Source of the DNA: an uncultured Alphaproteobacteria bacterium
Lineage (GTDB): Bacteria > Pseudomonadota > Alphaproteobacteria > Rickettsiales > UBA1997
Assembly: GCA_903837365.1 (NCBI GenBank)
Contig: CAILUF010000170.1
Span: 1-7,638, forward strand
DNA length: 7,638 bases
Direction of reading: 5' to 3'
Below, piece after piece: positions 1-6,128 of this stretch. The translations under genes were made by a program, and so were the position numbers. Below the pieces are notes generated by a model. It ran no database searches. It worked only from the letters and a program-made list of their open reading frames with translations, and had not been told where the DNA came from. Each line of letters starts with the position of its first letter. Position 1 is the first letter of the stretch.

Positions 1-107
1 ACGACCATGAAAGCAGGGGTATTAATTTCTCCTCTTGAAGTTTTTATAATTCCTCTTCTTGATTTATTTTCTTTTGCTTTTATAGTGAAACTAAATTTAC
101 TTTCCAT
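1..107 (-). CDS. tgt: Queuine/preQ1 tRNA-guanine transglycosylase, N-terminal fragment (runs off the left edge)
   Basis: Read on the minus strand from ATG at 107-105, this open frame encodes 35 complete codons without a stop and leaves the window. The translation begins MESKFSFTIKA and continues to a segment reading RGIIKTSRGEINTPAFM at residues 18-34. This matches the start of bacterial Tgt, where 'G.I.T..G.I.TPAFMPVGT' forms the first strand of the TIM barrel. Tgt exchanges guanine 34 of GUN-anticodon tRNAs for a queuosine precursor in the cytoplasm. One oddity is that the residue after FM is Val, where the family usually has Pro. No Shine-Dalgarno sequence precedes the ATG, and the frame stays open upstream of it, but alignment with the family supports this ATG. 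The catalytic aspartates and the zinc site lie outside the window. The gene is divergent from ccmG. The family call rests on one short conserved motif. Confidence 0.77.
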   Translation of the reverse strand, partial: MESKFSFTIKAKENKSRRGIIKTSRGEINTPAFMV

Positions 108-140
108 GACTATTTTTAGTAATTTAATAAACTCATTTTT
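108..140. promoter_or_regulatory. Divergent intergenic region between tgt and ccmG
   Basis: Only 33 bp separate the two start codons. The stretch is almost pure A/T and contains a small dyad, ACTA (109-112) and TAGT (117-120), around a four-T loop. A TTTAAT/TAATAA-like segment at about 123-130 could serve as a -10 box in either direction, but no convincing -35 box fits. Any promoters for the two genes must overlap each other or extend into the opposite coding region. This call follows from the gene geometry rather than from a clear consensus. Confidence 0.3.
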
Positions 141-698
141 ATGAAAAAATTCATTTATCTTATTTTTTTTACGATTTTATTAACCGCAACTCTAATTGCA
201 ACTTACAAAATTTCAAAGGATTCTCCTAAGTCAGCACCTAAGCTTGCTGAAGGGCAAAGCGATACGGCTTTCTTTCGCGTCAATATTACCATTCCTGAAT
301 TTACTTTTAATGATATTTTTAGCAATGATCAAATTTTTTCGAAAAAAGATTTAGAAGGAAAATATTCAATTGTTAATTTTTTTGCTTCTTGGTGCACAAC
401 TTGCCATGCAGAACATCAAATTCTTTTAGCTTTAAATGATGAAAAAATTGCCGATATCTACGGAATTGCTTGGCGTGATGTCGATGAAAATGCTCGTCAA
501 TATCTTGAAGAAAATGGCAATCCTTTTGTAAAAGTTGCTTCTGATGGTAATGGCTTATTTACAAAAATAGCCAATATTGAAGCTGTTCCGGAGACTTGGA
601 TTATTGATAAAAAAGGAAATGCTGTTATGCGTTATCGCGGAAATTTACAGGAATTTTCGATTAATGAAATTAAAGAATTTTTGCAAAAAAATAAATAG
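141..698 (+). CDS. ccmG: Membrane-anchored periplasmic thioredoxin-fold protein of the CcmG/DsbE (TlpA-like) family
   Basis: This 185-aa protein has an N-terminal hydrophobic anchor (about residues 4-21, after MKK) and a linker, then a thioredoxin fold from about residue 50. The redox site is W84-C85-T86-T87-C88, followed by HAEHQ. That AEHQ tail is typical of CcmG/DsbE, the reductant of apocytochrome c and CcmH in System I cytochrome c maturation. The cis-proline is P150 in VPETW, followed by the family's 'IID.KG....Y.G.L' strand. CcmG proteins normally read WCPTC or WCxPC; here Thr replaces Pro, which may shift the redox potential. No clear signal-peptidase site is visible, so it is probably an uncleaved anchor facing the periplasm. 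No other ccm gene is in the window. uxs starts 3 bp after its stop, so the two are probably co-transcribed. A more general TlpA/ResA-like thiol reductase is the main alternative. Confidence 0.82.
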   Translation: MKKFIYLIFFTILLTATLIATYKISKDSPKSAPKLAEGQSDTAFFRVNITIPEFTFNDIFSNDQIFSKKDLEGKYSIVNFFASWCTTCHAEHQILLALNDEKIADIYGIAWRDVDENARQYLEENGNPFVKVASDGNGLFTKIANIEAVPETWIIDKKGNAVMRYRGNLQEFSINEIKEFLQKNK

Positions 699-701
699 AT
701 T

Positions 702-1643
702 ATGAAAAAAATTTTAGTAACGGGTGGAGCTGGTTTTCTTGGATCATTCCTATGCGAAAAACTCTTGGCGCAAGGTCACGAAGTAATTGCGCTGGATAAT
801 TATTTTTCGGGATCCAAAAAAAATATCGCTCATTTATTTAGCAATCCGAACTTTGAGGCGCTTAGACATGACATAACTCAACCATTACACATTGAAGTTG
901 ATGAAATTTATAACTTCGCTTGTCCAGCTTCGCCGATTCATTATCAACATAATCCTGTTCATACAGTTAAAACTTGCGTTATGGGTGCAATCAATGTTTT
1001 AGAGCTTGCGCGCAATGTTAAAGCTAAAGTTATTCAAGCATCGACTTCAGAAATTTATGGCGATCCCTTGGTTCATCCACAACATGAAAAATATTTGGGA
1101 AACGTTAACACTATGGGTCCGAGATCTTGCTATGATGAAGGCAAAAGAGTTGCCGAAACATTATTTTCAGATTATCATCATCAATATGGCGTTGATATTC
1201 GCGTAATAAGAATTTTTAACACTTATGGTCCACGCATGTCAATTAACGATGGCAGAGTTGTTTCTAATTTTATTGTTCAAGCTCTTAGAGGTGAAAATTT
1301 AACGATGTATGGGCAAGGCGATCAAACGCGCTCATTTTGCTATGTCGATGATTTGATCACTGGTATTGTAGATTTTATGAATTATCAAGGAAATGATTTT
1401 GGTCCGATAAACCTTGGCAATCCTCATGAATTTACAATGCTAGAATTGGCAAAAAAAATTCTGAAACTAACTAATTCAAACTCTGAAATTATTTTTAAGG
1501 ATTTACCACAAAACGATCCGATGCAAAGAAAACCAGTTATTGATCGCGCTAAAAATCTTATTAATTTTTCACCGAAAATTGAACTTGAAGAAGGTTTAAC
1601 AAGAACTATTGATTACTTTAAAAAAGAATTGAATTCTCTTTAA
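702..1643 (+). CDS. uxs: UDP-glucuronate decarboxylase (UDP-xylose synthase), extended SDR family
   Basis: It is predicted to convert UDP-glucuronate to UDP-xylose and CO2 by NAD+-dependent oxidation, decarboxylation and re-reduction in the cytoplasm. The 313-aa length fits the soluble bacterial form, without the membrane-anchored N-terminal extension of animal Uxs1. The Rossmann motif GGAGFLG is at residues 8-14, with the NAD-preferring D32 at the end of strand 2. ACPASP (73-78) is a hallmark of Uxs. The catalytic residues are in TSE (115-117) and Y144xxxK148 within CYDEGKR. Further family signatures are [18 protein letters not shown] and the later QTRSF. Uxs also resembles dTDP-glucose 4,6-dehydratases and the ArnA decarboxylase domain, but the ACPASP, GPR.CYDEGKR and NDGRVVSNF set favours Uxs. 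The start is 3 bp after the ccmG stop and leads straight into the Rossmann strand. The substrate-producing enzyme, Ugd, is encoded next. Confidence 0.93.
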   Translation: MKKILVTGGAGFLGSFLCEKLLAQGHEVIALDNYFSGSKKNIAHLFSNPNFEALRHDITQPLHIEVDEIYNFACPASPIHYQHNPVHTVKTCVMGAINVLELARNVKAKVIQASTSEIYGDPLVHPQHEKYLGNVNTMGPRSCYDEGKRVAETLFSDYHHQYGVDIRVIRIFNTYGPRMSINDGRVVSNFIVQALRGENLTMYGQGDQTRSFCYVDDLITGIVDFMNYQGNDFGPINLGNPHEFTMLELAKKILKLTNSNSEIIFKDLPQNDPMQRKPVIDRAKNLINFSPKIELEEGLTRTIDYFKKELNSL

Positions 1644-1692
1644 AACAGTTGTAAACTATTATAAACTAAAAATATTTATTTAATCCTAATTT
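1644..1692 (+). promoter_or_regulatory. Possible weak promoter in the uxs-ugd gap
   Basis: The 49-bp gap contains TTGTAA (1649-1654), a fair -35 match, and TATTTA (1673-1678), a poor -10 match, 18 bp apart and 15 bp before the ugd ATG. TATAAA-like sequence also occurs at about 1659-1665. In DNA this AT-rich such matches arise often by chance, so read-through from uxs is equally likely. No terminator is visible here. Confidence 0.18.
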
Positions 1693-3000
1693 ATGAAAAT
1701 TGTTGTAATTGGCACTGGCTATGTTGGCCTGGTATCCTCGATTTGCTTTGCTAAAATTGGTCATCAAGTTATTGCCGTTGATAAAATTGTCAGTAAAATT
1801 GATCAATTAAAAAAAGGTGAAATACCTATTTACGAACCCGGTTTGAAAGAAATGCTTAGCGAAGTTGTCGCACTCAACAATATCAGTTTTACTACTAATT
1901 TGCAAGAGGCTCTTACTGATGCCAATGCTGTATTCATTGCAGTTGGAACACCTCAAGATGAAGATGGAAGTGCTGATTTATCCTACGTCTTAGATGCTAG
2001 CAAAGAAATTGCCAAATACTCAACTTCCTCAAAATTAATTGTAACCAAATCTACGGTTCCCGCTAAAACTGGCGAAAAAATAAAAAACTTACTCGCCGAA
2101 ACTAATCCGCAAATTAAATTTTATGTTGCTTCCAATCCAGAGTTCTTGCGCGAGGGTTGCGCAATTGATGATTTTATGCAACCAGATCGCATAGTCATTG
2201 GCTATGATGACGATCAAGCCAAAAAAATTCTTGAGGAAATTTATCAATATTTTCCAGCTTCAAAAATTTTTCACACTGATATCGTTACAGCGGAGCTTAT
2301 CAAATATGGCTCAAATTCATTTCTTGCAACTAAAATTGCTTTCGTAAATGAACTTGCTGATTTATGCGAAAATGTTGGAGGTAATATTAAAGATCTTGCT
2401 ATTGCCATGGGTCAAGATTCGCGCATTGGTGAAAAATTTTTAAATCCCGGTCCGGGATTTGGTGGATCTTGTTTTCCAAAAGATATTTTGGCATTGCTTA
2501 ACATCGCCAAAAATAATAATGCAAATTTATCATTGATTGATGCAGTTGTTAAATCAAACAATAATCGTAAAAATTTAATGGTAAAAAAAATTATTAATAT
2601 TCTCGATGGCAAGGTAAAAAATAAAAAAATTATTTGGTTAGGATTAGCCTTTAAAGCCAATACTGACGATATCCGCTACAGTCCTTCAATTGCAATTGCT
2701 AAAGAATTGGCCAAAATGGATACGCAAATTTTTGCTCATGATTTTCAAGCGCAAATTAATGCTAAAAAAGAGCTTAGCGATTTTAATAACATCCATTTCA
2801 TTGATGATATTTGGCAAGCAATTGCGAATTGTGATTTAATGGTTATTGCTACCGAATGGGAACAATATCGCAAATTAGATCTAGCGAAACTTAAAAGAAT
2901 AGCTCCGCAAATTAAAATTGTTGATTTACGCAATATTCTCGACAAAAATGAATTAAAAAAACATGGCTTTATCTTTGATTTTATTGGCAATAAGAATTAA
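1693..3000 (+). CDS. ugd: UDP-glucose 6-dehydrogenase
   Basis: It oxidises UDP-glucose to UDP-glucuronate with two NAD+ in the cytoplasm, supplying the substrate of the Uxs encoded just upstream. The 435 aa are arranged as in the family. The N-terminal NAD-binding domain has GTGYVGL at 7-13 and D30 at the end of strand 2. The VGTPQDEDGSAD and TKSTVP loops and NPEFLREG (148-155) follow. The central helical domain contains K204 and N208 in ELIKYGSNSF. The nucleophile is C260 in GPGFGGSCFPKD, with D264 four residues on. The C-terminal UDP-binding domain includes GLAFKANTDDIRYSPS. All catalytic residues expected for the two-step oxidation are present. It could in principle act on another UDP-sugar such as UDP-N-acetylmannosamine, but the pairing with uxs argues for UDP-glucose. 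The start is the only ATG that leads directly into the Rossmann strand. No Shine-Dalgarno sequence precedes it. Confidence 0.95.
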   Translation: MKIVVIGTGYVGLVSSICFAKIGHQVIAVDKIVSKIDQLKKGEIPIYEPGLKEMLSEVVALNNISFTTNLQEALTDANAVFIAVGTPQDEDGSADLSYVLDASKEIAKYSTSSKLIVTKSTVPAKTGEKIKNLLAETNPQIKFYVASNPEFLREGCAIDDFMQPDRIVIGYDDDQAKKILEEIYQYFPASKIFHTDIVTAELIKYGSNSFLATKIAFVNELADLCENVGGNIKDLAIAMGQDSRIGEKFLNPGPGFGGSCFPKDILALLNIAKNNNANLSLIDAVVKSNNNRKNLMVKKIINILDGKVKNKKIIWLGLAFKANTDDIRYSPSIAIAKELAKMDTQIFAHDFQAQINAKKELSDFNNIHFIDDIWQAIANCDLMVIATEWEQYRKLDLAKLKRIAPQIKIVDLRNILDKNELKKHGFIFDFIGNKN

Positions 3001-3004
3001 ACCT

Positions 3005-3044
3005 TTTTACAAAAATATTTTCATAAAATTAATTATTTGTAAAA
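3005..3044. repeat. AT-only nested inverted repeat between ugd and dusB
   Basis: Nine-base arms TTTTACAAA (3005-3013) and TTTGTAAAA (3036-3044) are perfect reverse complements. They enclose a second dyad, ATTTT (3017-3021) and AAAAT (3025-3029), with loop CAT. It sits just after the ugd stop and ends 13 bp before the dusB start. No T-tract follows on either strand, so a standard intrinsic terminator is not well supported. It could be an operator, an RNA-stabilising hairpin or chance in AT-rich DNA. Confidence 0.3.
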
Positions 3045-3057
3045 TATCACAAAGCTT

Positions 3058-4095
3058 ATGATCGAAATTGGCAAAATAAAAATTGATGGCAATGCCCTTC
3101 TTGCACCTATGTCAGGAGTTACTGATTTACCATTTCGTAGACTTGTAAAATCCTTCGGTGCACCTTTGGTAATTTCAGAAATGATCGCATCACGTGCAAT
3201 GATTCTGCAAACCAAAGAATCAATGAAAAAATGCCAAGTACAAAAAGATCAATATCCGATGTCCGTTCAAATAGCTGGATGCGAGCCGGAAATTATGGCG
3301 CAAGCCGCAAAGCTTAACGAAGACTTAGGAGCTGATATTATCGACATTAATTTTGGATGTCCTGTCAAAAAAGTTGTTAATAGCTTTGCTGGAAGCGCTT
3401 TAATGAAAGATGAAGATTTGGCAACAAGAATTATGGAAGCTGTTGTAAATGCAGTTAAAATCCCCGTTACTATGAAAATGCGCTTAGGTTGGAATCAAGA
3501 AAATCTAAACGCTCCATCCCTTGCCAAAAAAGCTCAAGAAGTTGGTATAAAAATGCTAACTGTTCACGGAAGGACAAGATGTCAGATGTATAATGGCAAT
3601 GCCGATTGGCAAGCAATTTCTAGAGTTAAAGAAGCAGTTACAATTCCAGTTATAGCCAATGGTGATATTAAAAATTTTGAAAATGCTAAAACTGCACTTG
3701 AACTATCAAAAGCTGATGGGGTGATGATTGGACGCGCATGTTACGGAAAGCCTTGGCTTATCAGCCAACTAAATGATCAACTTAGCAATAAAAAACCTCA
3801 ACCAATTCCAAATCTTGAACAGCAATTAAAAATTGTTCTTGGTCATTTTAACGAGATGATTGAGTATTATGGAGTAATTACCGGAATTGCTCTTGCTAAA
3901 AAACATATTGGCTGGTATAGTTCTGGCTTAAATTGTTCGTCGGAATTTCGCGCCAAAATTAATTTGATGGGTAGTTTCGCGACTATTGAAAATAGCTCTT
4001 CCTTGGCCAAGAAAGCAATTTTAGAAATTTGCGCAACCATCGAAAAATTTTATGAATCACAACATAATTTTTTGCTTAAGGAAACTATCAATTAA
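3058..4095 (+). CDS. dusB: tRNA-dihydrouridine synthase, DusB/NifR3 type
   Basis: This flavoenzyme reduces specific uridines in the tRNA D-loop to dihydrouridine, using FMN and NADPH. The 345-aa protein starts with the FMN-binding APMSGVTDLPFR segment (16-27). The VQIAG strand follows, then DINFGCPVKKV with catalytic C101, and SALMKD. Next come the VTMKMRLGW and TVHGRTR segments, ANGDI (200-204) and GRACYGKPW with G225-R226 at the FMN phosphate. The C-terminal part carries the DusB-like KKHIGWYSSGL helical region. These features fit DusB better than DusA or DusC. In many alphaproteobacteria this gene (nifR3) lies upstream of ntrBC; here nadE follows instead, 35 bp downstream. The ATG at 3058 gives the family's usual short N-terminus. 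No Shine-Dalgarno sequence is visible. Confidence 0.94.
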   Translation: MIEIGKIKIDGNALLAPMSGVTDLPFRRLVKSFGAPLVISEMIASRAMILQTKESMKKCQVQKDQYPMSVQIAGCEPEIMAQAAKLNEDLGADIIDINFGCPVKKVVNSFAGSALMKDEDLATRIMEAVVNAVKIPVTMKMRLGWNQENLNAPSLAKKAQEVGIKMLTVHGRTRCQMYNGNADWQAISRVKEAVTIPVIANGDIKNFENAKTALELSKADGVMIGRACYGKPWLISQLNDQLSNKKPQPIPNLEQQLKIVLGHFNEMIEYYGVITGIALAKKHIGWYSSGLNCSSEFRAKINLMGSFATIENSSSLAKKAILEICATIEKFYESQHNFLLKETIN

Positions 4096-4130
4096 AAAAT
4101 ATCATTTAATTTTATTTTTTGTTTTTTGTC

Positions 4131-5804
4131 ATGGCGCAAAGTTTAAAAATTTATCTAGCTCAAATCAATAATTCAGTTGGCGATTTGGAATATAATCAAC
4201 GCCTAATCACTGATCAATGCTTAATTGCCGAGCAGCAAAATTGTGATTTGATAATTTTTCCGGAAATGACAATTTCTGGTTATCCTTGTGAAGATTTATG
4301 GAAAAAAAAATATTTCATTAAAAGCTGTGAAGATATAATATTTTCTATTATTGAATTTAGTAAGAAAATTAACTGCGCTATTCTTCTAGGATCGCCAACT
4401 TCAGATCGTCAAAAAAATAAGGAAATAATTCGCAATTCAGCTTTACTAATTGAGCAAGGCAAAGTTAAAAATATCATTCATAAAAAGTCATTACCAAACT
4501 ACTCAGTATTTGACGAAGAGCGATATTTCACAGCTTCCAGCGCTTTATCTTACATTGAATTTCGCAATCAAACTTTAGCAATTTTAATTTGCGAAGATTT
4601 TTGGCAGAAAAAAAATTGGCTCCTCATCAATGAGCAAATTTGCGATAATATTTTGGTAATAAATTCATCGCCCTTTTCAATAGCCAAACATGATCAACGT
4701 ATTGAAAATGCTCAGGAATTTTGTAAAGCAACCAAAAAATCCTTGCTTTATGTTAATCAAATTGGCGGACAAGATTCGTTAGTTTTCGATGGTGGATCTT
4801 TTGCAATTGATGCTCAAGGTGATATAAAGTTACAAATGAGTAATTTTGAAGAAGATGCCGTAATTATTACTCTCTCTAAAGATAATCAAATCTCGCTAGA
4901 TAAAAATTTTAAAAATTATTCTTCAAATTTTGTGAGCAATAATTCAGAGCAAATTTACTGCGCGATGACTTTATCGCTTCGAGATTATTTACAAAAAAAT
5001 AATTTTTCGCAAGTGCTATTGGGGATGTCAGGAGGAATAGATTCAGCTTTAGTTGCAACAATTGCCGTTGATGCTCTAGGATCGGATAATGTAAAACTTT
5101 ACGCCTTACCAACCAAATTTAATTCTCAAAACTCAATGATTGACGCGCAAGAATGTGCAAAAAATCTAAGAATTGAATTGAAAGTAATTTCTATTGAAGA
5201 AATTTTCAAACAAATGCTTTTAACCTTTGAAAAAAATGACGAGCAAATTTCACCTTTAGCGCAAGAAAATTTACAATCACGAATTCGCGGAAATATATTG
5301 ATGAGCCTTTCTAATTCAATCAATGCGCTACTTTTATCAACTGGTAATAAATCAGAATTAGCTTGCGGATATGCAACAATTTACGGCGATATGTGTGGAG
5401 CATTTAATCCTATAAAAGATCTTTACAAAACACAAATTTACGAAATTACAAAATGGCGTAATGCTAATATTTGCAAGCTTTCCAGACTTAAAGAAAAAAA
5501 TCTAATTCCTGAAAATATTCTTATCAAAGCTCCTAGCGCTGAATTAAGATTTGATCAAAAAGATAGTGATAGCCTTCCTGCTTACGATATTCTTGATCAA
5601 ATTTTATTTTTTTTAATTGAACAAGAAAAATCAATTTCTCAAATAGTTGCAGAAGGTTTTGATTATGAATTGGTTAAAAAAATAAATCGATTATTACTAA
5701 CTAGTGAATATAAACGCAAGCAATCAACTCTTGGCGCAAAACTATCAACAATGTCTTTTGATAAAGAACGTCGTTACCCTATAACTAACAAATTTTATCT
5801 ATGA
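4131..5804 (+). CDS. nadE: Glutamine-dependent NAD+ synthetase (two-domain)
   Basis: It catalyses the last step of NAD+ synthesis: deamido-NAD+, ATP and glutamine give NAD+. The 557-aa protein joins a nitrilase-type glutaminase to an ATP-pyrophosphatase synthetase. The glutaminase triad is visible as E45 (FPEMTISGYP), K118 (KKSLPNY) and C154 (LICEDFW). The synthetase half begins at about 285, with the PP-loop SGGIDS at 300-305, STGNKSE at 403-409, GDMCGAFNPIKDLYKT, and the late SAELRFDQKDSDSLPAYD segment. The last normally reads LRP; Phe replaces Pro here. ATG 4131 (MAQSLKIYLAQ) is preferred over an in-frame TTG at 4119, which would add only four residues inside a T-rich leader. A run of nine A lies at 4302-4310 with the frame intact. 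The gene ends in TGA, overlapping the next ATG as ATGA, which suggests translational coupling. Complete family motifs indicate a working enzyme able to use glutamine. Confidence 0.95.
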   Translation: MAQSLKIYLAQINNSVGDLEYNQRLITDQCLIAEQQNCDLIIFPEMTISGYPCEDLWKKKYFIKSCEDIIFSIIEFSKKINCAILLGSPTSDRQKNKEIIRNSALLIEQGKVKNIIHKKSLPNYSVFDEERYFTASSALSYIEFRNQTLAILICEDFWQKKNWLLINEQICDNILVINSSPFSIAKHDQRIENAQEFCKATKKSLLYVNQIGGQDSLVFDGGSFAIDAQGDIKLQMSNFEEDAVIITLSKDNQISLDKNFKNYSSNFVSNNSEQIYCAMTLSLRDYLQKNNFSQVLLGMSGGIDSALVATIAVDALGSDNVKLYALPTKFNSQNSMIDAQECAKNLRIELKVISIEEIFKQMLLTFEKNDEQISPLAQENLQSRIRGNILMSLSNSINALLLSTGNKSELACGYATIYGDMCGAFNPIKDLYKTQIYEITKWRNANICKLSRLKEKNLIPENILIKAPSAELRFDQKDSDSLPAYDILDQILFFLIEQEKSISQIVAEGFDYELVKKINRLLLTSEYKRKQSTLGAKLSTMSFDKERRYPITNKFYL

Positions 5805-6055
5805 CTACAGAAAAATTTATCTGTGGCGATTGTAAGGGAATCACTGAAAATGATAACAATAAAAAATCATCTTTTAGAATTTTACCTTGGTTTTTATTTT
5901 GCTTTACGGGATTAATTTTTCCATCTTTTCGCCGCAAAAAATCCGCACCAAAAAAATGTCAATATTGCAATAGTGATTTTTTACTTCCCTTGGATTTGCC
6001 ATCAACTGCTGAATTTCTAAAACAAATTGATCAAAGTTATCGTAAAAAAAATTAA
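5801..6055 (+). CDS. Small hypothetical protein with two CxxC pairs flanking a hydrophobic segment
   Basis: I do not recognise this 84-aa protein as a named family. It has C8-x2-C11 (CGDC) near the N-terminus and C53-x2-C56 (CQYC) after the middle, a likely four-cysteine zinc ribbon. Between them, residues 27-43 form a strongly hydrophobic, aromatic stretch bounded by P29 and P41, including WFLFCFTGLIF. A basic RRKK patch (44-47) follows. The tail (57-84) contains FLLPLDLP and ends in basic residues. A CxxC-hydrophobic-CxxC order recalls LITAF-type domains, where the hydrophobic segment inserts into one membrane leaflet while the cysteines bind zinc on the same side. This is only a resemblance of layout. 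The ATG overlaps the nadE stop by 4 bp, which supports real, coupled translation. Codon and base use match the neighbours. Existence as a gene is likely; function is unknown. A membrane-associated metal-binding adaptor is one possibility. Confidence 0.75.
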   Translation: MTTEKFICGDCKGITENDNNKKSSFRILPWFLFCFTGLIFPSFRRKKSAPKKCQYCNSDFLLPLDLPSTAEFLKQIDQSYRKKN

Positions 6056-6128
6056 TTTGTTTTTAAAGTTTTTGCCTTAATGTTAGAAATATAAATTTTA
6101 TTTTTATTTTAATTTTTGGTTTTTATCA

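Noticed and set aside
1006..1206. 66-codon plus-strand ORF inside uxs
   Set aside because: It lies wholly within a well-supported gene in another frame and shows no motif.
2412..2990. Two minus-strand ORFs opposite ugd
   Set aside because: They are shadows of the conserved ugd frame, with no family features and no initiation signals.
4119..4130. TTG start extending NadE by four residues
   Set aside because: It lies inside a T-rich leader, has no Shine-Dalgarno sequence, and the ATG at 4131 begins exactly where family sequences start (MAQ.LKI.LAQ).
5802..5804. Possible TGA recoding to Trp in this AT-rich genome
   Set aside because: TGA terminates nadE at the family's usual length, and conserved Trp residues such as W84 of CcmG use TGG, so the standard bacterial code fits.
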